A DNA stretch of 64,000 nt. Source: Asaia astilbis JCM 15831 (GTDB lineage: Bacteria; Pseudomonadota; Alphaproteobacteria; Acetobacterales; Acetobacteraceae). Below are positions 47,754 to 58,988 of the stretch, piece after piece. The stretch lies in contig NZ_BAJT01000004.1 in NCBI RefSeq assembly GCF_000613845.1, positions 124,001-188,000 of the forward strand, written 5' to 3'. The position numbers were made by a program, and so were the translations under genes. Under the pieces are notes generated by a model, which saw only the letters and a list, made by a program, of their open reading frames with translations, was not told the origin of the DNA and did not search any database. Within the stretch, counting starts at the first letter, position 1. Every line of letters begins with the position of its first letter.

Positions 47754-48419
47754 TTGGTGCACGTAAAAAGCCTAGTCTTCGGGGTTCTCTCTTCAGCCTT
47801 GCTGCTCGGTGGCTGTGCCACCGAGTCTTCTCGTACGTTGCCTGTGCCGCCCGTGCAGGTGTCGCAAACGGCGTATAATGGCCCGCGCGTCGCCATCGCA
47901 GCGGGGAAGTTTGCCAACCGCTCCAATTACATGAACGGTATTTTTTCTGACGGAGTCGATCGTCTCGGCAATCAGGCCCGTGTCATTCTGCTGACGCGCT
48001 TGCAGCAGACGGGTCGTTTTTCCGTCATGGATCGTGACAATCTCGCTGAGGGAAAGCAGGAGGCGGGTTTTCTCGGTCAGGGACAGGCGATCAAGGGCGC
48101 ACATTACCTTGTAAGCGGCGATGTCACGGCCTTTGGTCGTAAGGATGTGGGTGACATGCAGCTTTTCGGCATCGCAGGGCGGGGTCACAGCCAGATCGCC
48201 TATGCCAAGGTGAGTCTGCAGATCGTCAATCCGCTGACATCACAGATTGTGGCGACAAGCGAAGGCGCTGCGGAATACAGCCTGTCCGACCGTGAAGTCA
48301 TCGGTTTTGGCAGCACCGCCGCGTACGATTCGACGCTGAATGGCAAGGTGCTCGATCTGGCAATTCAGGATGCTGTGAACCATTTCGCTCAGGACGTTGA
48401 TTCGGGGCAGATTCGCTAA
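47754..48419 (+). CDS. CsgG/HfaB family lipoprotein
   Basis: A 221-residue protein with a lipoprotein signal (lipobox LLGGCA) and a CsgG-like domain: GPRVAIAAGKFANRSNY, NQARVILLTRLQQTGRFSVMDRDNL, IKGAHYLVSGDVTAFG, KVSLQIVNPLTSQIVATSEGAAEYS and a late LAIQDAVNHF helix. CsgG forms the curli secretion pore, but relatives without curli genes, such as this one, are often envelope lipoproteins. It is first of three lipoprotein genes, followed by DUF4810 and GNA1162, an arrangement known from Neisseria and other proteobacteria. Start is TTG or the next GTG, after AGGGGG. Confidence 0.88.
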   Translation: MVHVKSLVFGVLSSALLLGGCATESSRTLPVPPVQVSQTAYNGPRVAIAAGKFANRSNYMNGIFSDGVDRLGNQARVILLTRLQQTGRFSVMDRDNLAEGKQEAGFLGQGQAIKGAHYLVSGDVTAFGRKDVGDMQLFGIAGRGHSQIAYAKVSLQIVNPLTSQIVATSEGAAEYSLSDREVIGFGSTAAYDSTLNGKVLDLAIQDAVNHFAQDVDSGQIR

Positions 48420-48465
48420 TCTCCCCCACCGCGTTTTTTTAAACCGAGAGACGGATTTCGAAATC

Positions 48466-48868
<403 letters not shown>

Positions 48869-48872
<4 letters not shown>

Positions 48873-49534
48873 AGAGCGTTTCTGTCATGCGCCGCGTTGC
48901 CGGACTGGCGCTCTGTCTTGCCGTAACGGCCTGTGCGTCACAGGGCCAAGCCCCGGACTATACGGCCTTCAAGGCAGCGAAGCCTCGTACCATTCTGGTC
49001 CTGCCGCCGGTCAATCATACGCCAGACGTCAATGCGACCAATGGGCTTTTGTCGCAGATGACCCTGCCTCTGGCGGAAGGGGGCTATTACGTCGTTCCCG
49101 TCACGCTTGAGACCGAAACCTTTCGGCAGAACGGGCTGAGCGCCCCTGACGAGATCATTCAGGCACCTGCCGAAAAGCTGCGGACGACCTTCGGTGCGGA
49201 TGCTGCGCTTTACACGACGATTACGGCTTATGGCTCAGTTTACCATGTGATCGACAGCAACACCATTGTGACGGCCAGTGCGAAGCTGGTTGATCTGAAG
49301 AGCGGTTCAGTCCTGTGGACCGGCATAGGGTCGGCTGCGAGCTCTGAGAAACGTCAGAACTCGGGTGGTGGGATCGTCGGTATCCTCGTGAGTGCGGCGA
49401 TGAACCAGGTGATCGATAATCTGACGGATGAAAGTCTTGCCGAAGCAGGAACTGCGGCAAACCGCCTCCTAAAGGTTGGGCCGCCGAACGGGCTGCTCTA
49501 CGGACCACGCTCGGTGAAATACGGTACCGACTGA
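48869..49534 (+). CDS. GNA1162 (DUF799) family lipoprotein
   Basis: A complete 221-residue lipoprotein (MKSVSVMRRVAGLALCLAVTAC lipobox) with the DUF799 core: RTILVLPPVNHTPDVNATNGLLSQMTLPLAEGGYYVVPV, LRTTFGADAALYTTITAYGSVY, SAKLVDLKSGSVLWTG, GGIVGILVSAAMNQVIDNLTDES. Homologues include the Neisseria antigen GNA1162, related in fold to LpoB/TolB N-terminal-type proteins. With the CsgG-type and DUF4810 lipoproteins it probably forms an outer-membrane complex; its role is not established. Confidence 0.9.
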
Positions 49535-49546
49535 TTGTACCGATTA

Positions 49547-49574
49547 ACCTCGTCCCGCAGCGCCGGGACGAGGT
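49547..49574. terminator. Eleven-pair hairpin after the lipoprotein operon, no T-run
   Basis: ACCTCGTCCCG and CGGGACGAGGT form a perfect 11-pair stem with a six-base loop, 13 bases after the GNA1162 stop, where the UvrA-like gene converges. No T-run follows. Confidence 0.5.
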
Positions 49575-49666
49575 CAGGGTGTTACACCCACTTTGGTGGA
49601 AACCTCGTTCTGCCAGTTCGGGCAGGTGGTGCGCTTGAACATAACGGGCCCTTTTCGGACCGGTGA

Positions 49667-51937
49667 TTAGTCCTGGGCACCTTTCCCCACATAGCGTCTC
49701 AGTTCACTCCCGGTGAGAGTATTTGGGGCGTCGAGAATCCCCTGAGCCGGGCCAGAATACATGATCTGGCCGCCATCGCCGCCTGCTTCAGGCCCCAGAT
49801 CGACGATCCAGTCAGCGGCGAGCATGGCGTCGAGGTTGTGCTCGACCATCACGACGGTTTTTCCTTGTTCGACAAGGGTGTCGAGCAAGGCCAGCAAGCG
49901 GGACACATCGGCCCCGTGCAGGCCGGTTGTCGGTTCGTCCAGAATCAGCGTGTCGGGCGAATCGCCCAGACGGGTTGCGAGTTTAACGCGCTGTCTCTCA
50001 CCGCCTGACAGGGTGGCGGTTGCGCGCCCGATCGCCAGATGGCCGAGCCCGACATGGTCAAGCTGCTCGAAGAGTGTCGCAATTTCGGCGGTGCGCGACG
50101 AAAAGAACCGTGCTGCCCTGCTTGCCGGCATGTCGAGAATTTCAGCGATCGTGTGATTATCCAGCCGATAGCTGAGAGCCGTTTCGTTGAAACCAGTGCC
50201 GCCGCAGGCTTCGCAAACCGTCTCGGTGCTGTCGAGAAAGGCGAGTTCCGTGACGAGGATGCCGCGGCCTTTGCAGGTCGGACAGGCTCCCTGAGCGGCA
50301 TTGGTAAACCAGCTGCGTGACACACGGTTGGTACGGGCCATGAGATCGCGGATACGATCCATCGCTCCGGTATAGGTGGCGACAGTCGATGTGCTGCTTC
50401 CCCTCAAGGGGCTCTGGTCGATCAGATGTGCGGAGGGTTCAGCGGCGAGGATCTCCTGCACCAGCGAACTTTTCCCCGATCCTGCGACCCCGGTCAGGGC
50501 GATGAGAAGGCCGCGGGGGATATCGATATCGATGTTGCGCAGATTGTTGCGGCACGCCTTGCGGATCCGGATCGGCGCACCTTCAGGGGCGCGTGCGGAC
50601 GTAAAAACACGTGGTGCGCGCAAAGAGTGCCCCGTCGGTGTGTCCGACGCGCGCAGACCCGGAAGATCGCCGGAAAACAGAACTCTGCCTCCCGCTTCGC
50701 CGGGTCCCGGTCCCATATCGATGACGGCATCAGCGATATCGATCAGATCAGGATCGTGTTCGACGAGCAGGACCGTATTGCCCTTGTCGCGCAGGCGCTG
50801 AAGGATGAGGCCCAGATGGCGTACATCGCGGGGATGCAGCCCGGTCGAGGGTTCGTCGAGGATATAGGTGAAGCGACTCAGAGAACTGCGAGATGGCGCA
50901 CCATCTTGATGCGCTGGGCTTCGCCACCCGACAGGCTGGGTGTCGTGCGACCGAGCTGGAGATAACCCAGACCGAGATCGATGAGCGTACGAAGCTGCCC
51001 GATCAGATTTTCGAGGGCTGGCGCGACCTCGGGCATGGTCCATGTTTCTGCCAAGGCAAGCAGATCGGCAATCGAGAGGCGACTGAGATCGTCGATGTTG
51101 CGTCCGTCGATCCGGCAGCTCAGAGCGGCCTGGTTCAACCGGGCTCCCTTGCATTCCGGGCAGGTCGTGCGGTGAATGATCCGTGCCAGATCACGGGCGG
51201 TCTGCCCTTTATGGGTATCGCGCACGCCGTCGGGATAGGTCCTGCGAAAGCGATGGACGACACCTTCGTATTTGGCGGTCGCATACCAGTCAGGGGGAGG
51301 GTTTTTCAGAGGCTGCGGCTCTGCATAGAGTAGCAGATCAAGATCTTCTTTCGAGTAGTCCCTGAGCTTGCAGTCTGCATCGAAGAGTCGGGTCAGCTTA
51401 TACCATTTCCAGTACCAGGTTCCCGGGGCGTAGGCGCTGAATTTGAAGGCGCCTTCGTTGATCGACTTGTCGAGATCGATCAGCTCCCTTTCGTCAATAT
51501 CGACGGCTTCACCCACTCCTTCGCATCGAGGGCACATTCCCGCAGGATCGTTGAAGGAAAAGACGTGCGAATAACCGACGAAGGGGCGTCCCATCCGTGA
51601 AACAATCAGGCGAAGGAGAGGGGACGCATCGGTTGCTGTGCCAACTGTCGACCGACGGCTGGTACCGATCGCTTTCTGGTCGATGATGATAGCGGTGGAC
51701 AGACCGGTTATCTGATCGACATGAGGGATCCCCCTCTGGGGAGACGATTACGCACATAGGTCGGATAGGTGAAATTGAGCTGACGCTGTGATTCAGCGGC
51801 GAGAACGCCGAAGACAAGGGAAGACTTTCCGGAGCCGGACGCCCCCGTAAAGACGGTGATCTTACCGACCGGATGGTGATCGAGACACCTTGCAGATTAT
51901 TCTGCGTGGCATTCGAGACCTTGATCAATTCCATCAT
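49667..51937 (-). CDS. UvrA-like excinuclease/ATP-binding protein (UvrA2 type), reading frame interrupted three times
   Basis: A protein of about 757 residues split over four frames. It has two ABC ATPase modules: Walker A TGASGSGKSSL and TGVAGSGKSSL, signatures LSGGEAQRIK and LSGGERQRVK, Walker B ILDEPSTGLH and ILDEPTTGLH, and zinc-ribbon cysteines (CPRCEGVG, CPECKGARL, CPTCKGRG, CEACGGTG). The short length and lack of the UvrB-binding insertion place it with UvrA2/DrrC-type proteins, which protect against DNA-binding drugs, not with housekeeping UvrA. Missing bases near 51870, 51738 and 50890 reconcile the frames. No drug-synthesis genes are near. It converges with the lipoprotein operon. 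Confidence 0.85.
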
Positions 51938-52317
51938 AATGCCCTTACCTGACTGAACCCTGCCGACAGGCCGGGGGCCATCAGGAACGATCAAGTATCT
52001 GTGAAGTTTCGGATCATGAGGGCCTGCCCGGCGAACCGGATGAGAGGGCGGTTCGGTTTCTGAACAGGGATCCTAGCTTACCATCGGTCTGGCAACGGAT
52101 CGGCTGGGAGGAGGCTGATCCTGCTGAGTCGGCGGCTTTGTCCGCGCGTGTATCCAACCCAAGAGGAAAAAGGTTGCCCGACACAGGGGTATCAACGAGC
52201 TGTCGTTGCCGAAAAAAGTCTGCCTGTCTGGCTGGAAAGCTTTGAGTTAATGACAGCGCGCTGCGGCATTGTTAGAAGGCCGCGTTTGCTGCCGTCCCGG
52301 ACCGGAGTCTTTTCCTG
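51938..52317. other. Intergenic region upstream of prs, no gene seen
   Basis: 380 bases between the divergent UvrA-like and prs genes. There is no coding frame with gene-like features and no recognisable riboswitch or RNA gene; it should contain both promoters, but no clear -35/-10 pair could be picked. Confidence 0.5.
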
Positions 52318-53250
52318 ATGAAGATCGTCGCCTGTAACAGTAACCTGCCTCTGGCGCGAGCCGTGGCGCAGGAACTGCGCCTGCCCTTGTGCAAGGTATC
52401 GGTGCGGCGCTTTGCCGATGCCGAAGTCTTCGTTGAAATCCAGGAAAATGTGCGTGGCGAGGATGTCTTCGTCATTCAGAGCACCTGCTCGCCGACCAAT
52501 GACAATCTGATGGAATTGCTGATCATGCTCGACGCCCTGCGTCGCGGGTCAGCCCGTCGTGTCACGGCGGTCATGCCGTATTTCGGTTACGCCCGTCAGG
52601 ATCGCAAATCCGGTCCGCGGACGCCGATCAGCGCCAAGCTGGTAGCGAATCTTCTGGTCGAAGCAGGGGCCAACCGTATTCTGACGATGGATCTGCACGC
52701 CATGCAGATTCAGGGTTTCTTCGATATTCCGGTCGATAACCTCTACGCCGCGCCCTTGTTCAAGCGCGACATCATTGCACGTCATCAGAATGAGAATCTG
52801 ATGATTGTCTCGCCCGATGTGGGCGGTGTGGTGCGCGCGCGTCAATTGGCGCAGCGTCTGAACACCGATCTTGCCATCATCGACAAGCGTCGTGAGCGTG
52901 CGGGCGTGTCCGAGGTCATGAACGTGATTGGCGACGTCGCCGGGCGTTACTGCATTCTCGTCGATGACATCGTCGATAGCGGTGGCTCGCTGTGTAACGC
53001 AGCCGAGGCCCTGATGAAGCACGGGGCGATCGGGGTAGAGGCCTATGTGACCCACGGCGTTCTGACCGGGACGGCTGTGGAGCGTATCACTGCGTCGCCT
53101 CTGAAGATGCTGACCCTGACGGACAGTATTCCTGCGACTGACGCCATGGAAGAATCGCCCAATATCCGCCAGATCAGCACGGCTAATCTTCTGGCGCGTG
53201 CCATGAGTGCTGTGGCAGATGAAAGCTCTGTCTCTTCGCTCTTCGACTAA
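52318..53250 (+). CDS. prs: Ribose-phosphate pyrophosphokinase
   Basis: A complete 310-residue PRPP synthase: [84 protein letters not shown], and the PRPP loop [12 protein letters not shown] near 215. It makes PRPP from ribose 5-phosphate and ATP for nucleotides, histidine and tryptophan. GGAG precedes the ATG by about ten bases. A histidine phosphatase gene follows after 12 bases. Confidence 0.97.
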   Translation: MKIVACNSNLPLARAVAQELRLPLCKVSVRRFADAEVFVEIQENVRGEDVFVIQSTCSPTNDNLMELLIMLDALRRGSARRVTAVMPYFGYARQDRKSGPRTPISAKLVANLLVEAGANRILTMDLHAMQIQGFFDIPVDNLYAAPLFKRDIIARHQNENLMIVSPDVGGVVRARQLAQRLNTDLAIIDKRRERAGVSEVMNVIGDVAGRYCILVDDIVDSGGSLCNAAEALMKHGAIGVEAYVTHGVLTGTAVERITASPLKMLTLTDSIPATDAMEESPNIRQISTANLLARAMSAVADESSVSSLFD

Positions 53251-53262
53251 GGACCGGATTTT

Positions 53263-53847
53263 ATGCTGCTTCGTCGCCCCTTCTGGTATTTGCGCCACGG
53301 TCAGACCGACTGGAATGCCCAAAATCTTTCGCAGGGCCGGACAGATATTCCGCTGAATGCCACGGGACGCGAGCAGGCGGTGAAAGCCGGAGACTCGCTC
53401 TCCCGTCACTGGCGCGATGGCGCCTCACCGATTGCCCGGGTTATCTCTTCACCGCTGACACGCGCCTATGACACTGCTCTGGCGGCTCAGGAAGCCATTG
53501 CCGTTTCCAGCGGCGTTACTTTGCCTCTCTCCACTGACCGCGATCTTGAAGAGGTCTGCTTCGGTGTGATGGAGGGAGAGCCGATGGGAGACTGGTACGA
53601 TCCCTGGATTGCAGGCGAGTTCACCCCTGAAGGCTGCGAGACGTTCGAAGGTCTCAAGACCCGTGCTTCCGGCGCTGTCAATCGTGCGCTCGAACAGGAC
53701 GGCATTCCCATGATCGTGGCGCATGGTGCGCTCTTCCGTGCCCTGCGTGCGGCGATGGACCTGCCGATCAATGTACGATTGGCCAACGCTGTGCCGCTTT
53801 ATTGTGACCCGACCGAAAACGGCTGGGTGCTCACCGCTTACGAGTAA
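53263..53847 (+). CDS. Histidine phosphatase (phosphoglycerate mutase-like) family protein
   Basis: A 194-residue protein with the RHG catalytic core FWYLRHGQTDWNAQNLSQGRTDIPLNATGREQA, SSPLTRAYDTA, the acidic ERDLEEVCFGVMEG stretch, and the second histidine in IVAHGALFRAL. These enzymes remove phosphate from sugars, nucleotides or cofactors via a phosphohistidine; the substrate cannot be told. Same operon as prs by spacing, which hints at phosphosugar or nucleotide substrates. Confidence 0.88.
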   Translation: MLLRRPFWYLRHGQTDWNAQNLSQGRTDIPLNATGREQAVKAGDSLSRHWRDGASPIARVISSPLTRAYDTALAAQEAIAVSSGVTLPLSTDRDLEEVCFGVMEGEPMGDWYDPWIAGEFTPEGCETFEGLKTRASGAVNRALEQDGIPMIVAHGALFRALRAAMDLPINVRLANAVPLYCDPTENGWVLTAYE

Positions 53848-53908
53848 GCAGGACGGCGCGTCGTGCGTCATCCCTTGCTTGAGGGTGAAATGCCGCAGGC
53901 AAGCAGCG

Positions 53909-53931
53909 CACGGCCACTTCAGCTGGCCGTG
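53909..53931. terminator. Eight-pair hairpin downstream of the prs operon, no T-run
   Basis: CACGGCCA and TGGCCGTG form a perfect eight-pair stem with a seven-base loop about 60 bases after the phosphatase stop and 130 before rplY. It may end the prs transcript or belong to the rplY leader. Confidence 0.35.
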
Positions 53932-54058
53932 TGAAGCCTTCACAAGATTACCCCACCGAATCCCGAAGAACATTGCGTTAAGGCGTCAATTCCGCTAAGG
54001 CGCCCCTTCACTCAGGCACCCCTGGAGGCCGTGAGTGCAATGAATTTGGGAGAATACC

Positions 54059-54700
54059 GTGACAAATATGACGTCCCTCGAAGTCTCTACGCGCGCGAAG
54101 GCTGGTAAGGGGGCAGCGCGCGCAACGAGACGTGCCGGTCTGGTGCCGGGTGTTGTGTATGGTGGCAAGCAGGAGCCGGCTCTGATCCAGGTCGATCCGC
54201 GCATCATCCACAAGGAAATGGTCCGTGGTGGCTGGCGCTCACGCCTGTTCGAACTTCCGTTGGAAGGCGGCACCGTGCGCGCTCTGCTTCGCGAAGTGCA
54301 GCTGCACCCTGTGACCGATGCGCCGATCCATGTCGATTTCCAGCGTCTGGCTGCTGGCGAGAAGGTCCACGTGACCGTCGCCATCCACGTGACCGGTGAA
54401 GACAAGGCTCCTGGCATCAAGCGCGGCGGCGTGCTGAACCTGGTCCGTCACACGGTAGACGTCATGGCTGACGTGGACAGCATCCCGTCCAGCTTCACGG
54501 TTGATCTGAGCGCGCTCGACATCCACGACAACGTGCGTTGGGACGACCTGACCGGCACCGAGAACGTGACGCCGGTTCTGCAGGCACCGAACTTCGTCAT
54601 CGCTACCATCGCTCCGCCGACGGTCGATGCCGAGATGGAAGCTGAAGCTGCTGCCAAGGCTGCTGCCGAGGCCGCTGCTGCTCCTGCGAAGAAGAAGTAA
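54059..54700 (+). CDS. rplY: 50S ribosomal protein L25/general stress protein Ctc
   Basis: A complete 213-residue long form of L25 (Ctc): [84 protein letters not shown] with the C-terminal TL5-like domain, and a low-complexity Ala/Glu/Lys tail. It binds 5S rRNA. The GTG start has GGGAGA upstream. pth follows 20 bases after the stop, a usual pairing. Confidence 0.96.
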   Translation: MTNMTSLEVSTRAKAGKGAARATRRAGLVPGVVYGGKQEPALIQVDPRIIHKEMVRGGWRSRLFELPLEGGTVRALLREVQLHPVTDAPIHVDFQRLAAGEKVHVTVAIHVTGEDKAPGIKRGGVLNLVRHTVDVMADVDSIPSSFTVDLSALDIHDNVRWDDLTGTENVTPVLQAPNFVIATIAPPTVDAEMEAEAAAKAAAEAAAAPAKKK

Positions 54701-54720
54701 GACCGCTCAGGGTGGCCGCA

Positions 54721-55298
54721 ATGCTACTCTGGACCGGGCTCGGTAATCCCGAGCCCGGCATGCGTCGACAGCGCCATAATATCGGGTTCATGGCTGTCGA
54801 CCGTATTGCCGAGCATTACCGTTTTTCGCCCTGGCGTTCGCGCTTCAAGGGAGAGACGGCTGAGGGCAGCATTGAGGGACAGAAAGTCCTTCTGCTCAAG
54901 CCCATGACTTACATGAATTTATCCGGCGAGAGCGTGCAGCAGGCTGCGCGGTTCTTCAAGATTCCGGTTGCCGACATCACCGCGCTTCATGACGAACTGG
55001 ATCTTGCGTTTTGCAAGGTACGTGTCAAACGCGGGGGCGGGGCTGCAGGCCATAACGGATTGCGCTCGATGGACAGGATGCTGGGCGACCAGAATTACCA
55101 GCGTGTGCGTCTGGGCATCGGTCATCCCGGTCACAAGGACCGTGTGACGGGCCATGTGCTGGGCGATTTCGCCAAGGCCGAACAGAATGAACTCGAAGAG
55201 CTTCTCGATGCCGTCTCGACGGCATCGCCCCTTTGGCCAAAGGGGAGCCGGAAGCCTATATGACCAAAATCGCCATGCTGTGCGGGGAGAAACGCTGA
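54721..55298 (+). CDS. pth: Peptidyl-tRNA hydrolase, end of frame displaced
   Basis: The product starts [27 protein letters not shown] with the catalytic histidine, then [24 protein letters not shown] with the catalytic aspartate, and [14 protein letters not shown]. It frees tRNA from stalled peptidyl-tRNA and is essential. The frame ends early in [12 protein letters not shown]; one more T in the CCCCTTT run near 55232 gives [22 protein letters not shown], the usual ending, about 192 residues. Its corrected stop overlaps the ychF start by one base. AGGG precedes the ATG by eight bases; an upstream GTG is less likely. Confidence 0.95.
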
Positions 55299-56392
55299 TG
55301 GGCTTCAATTGTGGCATCGTGGGGCTTCCCAATGTGGGCAAATCCACCCTGTTCAACGCGCTGACCGAAACGGCAGCGGCTCAGGCGGCGAATTATCCGT
55401 TCTGCACTATCGAGCCCAATGTCGGTCGTGTAGGCGTGCCTGACTCGCGTCTGGACAATCTGGCCCGGATCGGCAAGTCGCAGAAGATCCTGCCGACCAG
55501 TCTCGAATTTGTCGATATCGCCGGGCTTGTGCGCGGTGCGTCGCGTGGCGAAGGTCTGGGTAACCAGTTTCTCGCCAATATCCGCGAAGTGGATGCCATC
55601 ATTCACGTACTGCGCTGCTTCGTCGATGATGACATCACCCATGTCGAAGGCGGTGTGGATCCGGTCCGCGATGCGGAGATTATCGAGACCGAGCTGATGC
55701 TGGCCGATCTCGACTCGCTGGAAAAGCGTCAGGTTTCCCTTCAGAAGCGCGCTCGTGGCAATGACCGTGAAGCACAGCAGCAGCTTGCAATCATGGACCC
55801 GATCATCGCGGCGCTGCGTGACGGTAAGCCTGCCCGCACCGCTGTGCCAGTCGGTGAAGAGGAAACAGCACGTCGCCTGCAGCTCATGACCACCAAGCCG
55901 GTGCTCTATGTCTGCAATGTCGAGGAGGGTTCAGCTGCGACCGGTAACAGCCATTCCGACGCCGTGCGTCAACGTGCCGAGGCAGAAGGGGCGGCCGTGG
56001 TGGTGGTTTCGGCTGCGATCGAGGCAGAGGTCAGCCAGCTTCCGCAGGAGGAGCGTGCAGAGTTTCTTGAAGGTCTTGGGCTGAGCAATTCCGGTCTGGA
56101 TCGCGTCATTGCCGCTGGATACGGCCTGCTGGGTTTGAGCACCTATTTCACGGTCGGTCCGAAAGAGACCCGTGCCTGGACGATCACCAAGGGGACGAAG
56201 GCGCCTCAGGCCGCTGCAGTCATTCATAATGATTTCGAACGCGGCTTTATCGCCTGTGAAACCGTGGCCTATGACGATTACATCGCCTGTGGTGGTGAGT
56301 CCGGTGCCAAGGAAGCGGGCAAGCTGCGCATCGAAGGCAAGGAATATGTCGTGCAGGACGGCGACGTGCTGCTGTTCCGCTTTAACGTCTGA
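55298..56392 (+). CDS. ychF: Redox-regulated ATPase YchF (Obg-like)
   Basis: A complete 364-residue YchF: G-domain [70 protein letters not shown], a NKPx-like VLYVCNVEE and the C-terminal TGS domain ([36 protein letters not shown]). YchF binds the ribosome and prefers ATP over GTP. The rplY-pth-ychF order is widely conserved. Confidence 0.97.
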   Translation: MGFNCGIVGLPNVGKSTLFNALTETAAAQAANYPFCTIEPNVGRVGVPDSRLDNLARIGKSQKILPTSLEFVDIAGLVRGASRGEGLGNQFLANIREVDAIIHVLRCFVDDDITHVEGGVDPVRDAEIIETELMLADLDSLEKRQVSLQKRARGNDREAQQQLAIMDPIIAALRDGKPARTAVPVGEEETARRLQLMTTKPVLYVCNVEEGSAATGNSHSDAVRQRAEAEGAAVVVVSAAIEAEVSQLPQEERAEFLEGLGLSNSGLDRVIAAGYGLLGLSTYFTVGPKETRAWTITKGTKAPQAAAVIHNDFERGFIACETVAYDDYIACGGESGAKEAGKLRIEGKEYVVQDGDVLLFRFNV

Positions 56393-56500
56393 GACGCTCC
56401 TTTTTCTCAAGCGTCAGGAAATTTTCACGAGAGCAGGTTGGACGGTACTTGACCGACCTGCGTGACACGCAAGAATGGTCTCTCGACACTGGAGAGGGTT

Positions 56501-57648
56501 ATGGAAATTCTTGTCGCTTGTGATTCCTTCAAGGAGAGTCTGACCGCAGAGGCCGTTGTTGAGGCCATCATCAGCGGCTTTTCGGAAATCTTCCCTGCGG
56601 CGCGTTACCATTCTTTCCCCATGGCGGATGGCGGGGAAGGAACAGCAGCCATTACCGCACGAACCCTCAAGGGTCATCTTGTGACGCACACGGTTACGGG
56701 GCCCTCGGGGTTCCGGTAACAGCAGATTTTGCTGTGCTGAAAGAGGGTCAGACCGCTGTCATCGAGTTGGCTGAGGCGGCGGGTCTCGCTCAGGTACCGC
56801 CCGAGTCACGGTCTCCCCTGTTCACGACGACCTACGGCGTCGGGCAATTGATCGCGGCAGCACTCGATCTTGGTTGTCGTCATCTTGTTCTTGCCTTGGG
56901 AGGCAGCGCTACCTGTGATGGAGGCGCTGGTCTGCTTCAGGCGCTTGGAGTTTCGTTACGCGATCTGCATGGTCAGGAAATCGCACAGGGAGGGGGACCG
57001 CTGGGAGGCGTGTTCTCTCTGGATGTTCAGGGGCTCGATCCCCGACTCACAGACTGTTCGATCGACATATTATGCGATGTCACAGCTCCCTTGCTCGGCG
57101 ATACCGGGGCTGCCGCCGTATTCGGGCCGCAAAAGGGGGCAACGCCTCCCATGATTCCGATCCTCAACGCCTCTCTTGCGCGTCTCGCGAGTCTGCTCGA
57201 AGCGCATGCTGGGCGTGACCTGACAACGCTTTCCGGCATAGGGGCGGCCGGAGGGGCTGCGCTTGGCCTCGTTGCACTGTGCGGGGCAAAGCTTGTCCCG
57301 GGGGCCGATGCCATGGCCCGATTGCTCGGGATAGATCGGGTGATGAACCAGGTCGATCTTGTGATCACGGGCGAGGGGCGTCTCGACGGTCAGACGGCGT
57401 GCGGCAAGGCGCCTCAGGCGATTGCGAATTTGGCCAGGCAAGCGGGGAAACCGGTCTTTGCCTTTGCGGGTACGCTAGGCGCCGGGAGCGAGCGGCTGCA
57501 TGCGGAAGGGTTCGATGCGCTCTTTAGCAGCCTCGATCGTCCCTGCACGCTGGAAGAGGCAATTGCGAACGCGGCGCCTGCCTTGCGTCGATGTGCACGT
57601 AATGTTGCATCGGCTCTCGCGGTAGGACGATCTTTTCAAGCTGCGTAG
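56501..57648 (+). CDS. Glycerate 2-kinase, reading frame interrupted
   Basis: The product has MEILVACDSFKESLTAEAVVEAI, FPMADGGEGTAAIT, ELAEAAGLAQVPPESR, TTYGVGQLIAAALDLGCRHLVLALGGSATCDGGAGLLQALG, and the QTACGKAPQAIANLARQAGKPVFAFAGTLG end of the GarK/GlxK family, which phosphorylates glycerate. The frame ends at PSGFR near 56719; one extra C in CCC at 56702-56704 reads GPLGVPVTADFAVLKEG and joins the parts, about 382 residues. GAGAGG precedes the ATG. Confidence 0.9.
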
Positions 57649-57676
57649 GAGTGATACATAGCCTTGCACGTTCCTT

Positions 57677-57692
57677 CCCACCGTATGGTGGG
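57677..57692. promoter_or_regulatory. Hairpin in the proA leader
   Basis: CCCACC-GTAT-GGTGGG (extendable by one or two pairs) lies about 35 bases before proA, after the glycerate kinase gene. No T-run follows. It could be part of an attenuation or stability structure; nothing more can be said. Confidence 0.3.
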
Positions 57693-57727
57693 AGAGAGCC
57701 GTTGCATGGAAGACAGGAGAATGCAGG

Positions 57728-58984
57728 ATGGAAGCCGTTACACCTCAGTTCGACTTCAAGGCCCTGACCCGACCAGCTCGCGCGGCTGCCCGCATTCTCG
57801 CCATTGCTCCGGAAAGCCAGCGCAATGAGGCCCTGCGTGCGGCAGCGGCGGCTCTACGGGAGCATTCAGCCGATCTTCTCGTTGCCAATGCGCGCGATGT
57901 CGCGTCATCGAAGGCAAGTGCAGCCTTCATCGATCGTCTGACCCTTACTCCCGCTCGGATAGAAGCGATGGCCAAAGGGCTCGAGGCGATCGTCCAGCTT
58001 CCCGATCCTGTTGGTCGCACGCTTTCGGAATGGACGCGTCCCAATGGCTTGCTCATCCGGCGAGTCGCAACGCCGCTCGGCGTGATCGGCATGATCTATG
58101 AAAGCCGTCCTAATGTCGGAGCCGACGCTGCAGGACTCTGCATCAAATCGGGGAATGCCGTGATTCTGCGCGGCGGATCTGAAAGTCTGCATTCGGCCCG
58201 GTGCATTCAGAGCTGTATTCAAAGCGGTTTGGAGAAAGCGGGCTTGCCGGGCGCATGTGTCCAGATCGTGCCTGACTCGGATCGTGCCCATGTGACCGCC
58301 ATGTTGAGTGCCTCTGGAGAGATCGACATGATCATCCCTCGCGGAGGCAAATCCCTGGTGGAACGTGTGCAGCGTGAGGCCCGCGTGCCTGTGCTCGCCC
58401 ATGCTGACGGGCTCTGTCACACTTACATCCATCAGGACGCGGATTTTGAGATGGCGCGCGAAATCCTGGCCAATGCCAAGATGCGACGCACGGGAGTCTG
58501 CGGAGCGACAGAGACGCTCTTGATTGATCGGAAAATTGCTGCCGATCTGCTTCCACTGCTTGTGAAGGATCTGCACGCTTTGGGGTGCGCCATTCTGGGC
58601 GATGAGGCGGCGCGTGGCATCGTCGATGATCTCGAGGCGGCAAGTCCGGACGATTTTGCGACGGAATGGCTGGATGCACGGCTTTCAGTTGCCGTGGTCG
58701 ATGGGGTCGGGGCGGCTTTGGCGCATATCACGCGCTTCGGCAGCGGACATACCGAAGCCATCATCACAGCCAATGCTGAAGTCGCCGAGCATTTTCTGAA
58801 CGGAACAGACAGTGCTGTCGTGATGTGGAATGCGTCTACCCAGTTTTGCGATGGCGGCGAATTCGGCTTTGGGGCGGAAATCGGCATCGCCACGGGCAAG
58901 ATCCATGCACGCGGCCCGGTCGGGCTCGAACAGCTCACGACCTTCCGGTACGAAGTTCGTGGCGCGGGTCAGACGCGACCCTGA
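57728..58984 (+). CDS. proA: Gamma-glutamyl phosphate reductase
   Basis: A complete 418-residue ProA of the aldehyde dehydrogenase fold: TPLGVIGMIYESRPNVGADAAGLCIKSGNAVILRGGSES, DMIIPRGGKSLVERVQREARVPVLAHADG, the catalytic cysteine in MRRTGVCGATETLLID, and GEFGFGAEIGIATGKIHARGPVGLEQLTTFRYEVRG at the end. It reduces glutamyl phosphate to the semialdehyde in proline synthesis. nadD begins four bases after its stop. Confidence 0.97.
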   Translation: MEAVTPQFDFKALTRPARAAARILAIAPESQRNEALRAAAAALREHSADLLVANARDVASSKASAAFIDRLTLTPARIEAMAKGLEAIVQLPDPVGRTLSEWTRPNGLLIRRVATPLGVIGMIYESRPNVGADAAGLCIKSGNAVILRGGSESLHSARCIQSCIQSGLEKAGLPGACVQIVPDSDRAHVTAMLSASGEIDMIIPRGGKSLVERVQREARVPVLAHADGLCHTYIHQDADFEMAREILANAKMRRTGVCGATETLLIDRKIAADLLPLLVKDLHALGCAILGDEAARGIVDDLEAASPDDFATEWLDARLSVAVVDGVGAALAHITRFGSGHTEAIITANAEVAEHFLNGTDSAVVMWNASTQFCDGGEFGFGAEIGIATGKIHARGPVGLEQLTTFRYEVRGAGQTRP

Positions 58985-58988
58985 GGCG

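Noticed and set aside
48873-49110. C-terminal extension of the DUF4810 protein into GNA1162
   Set aside because: The extra residues are a shadow of the GNA1162 frame; restoring one base gives the expected ATGA overlap.
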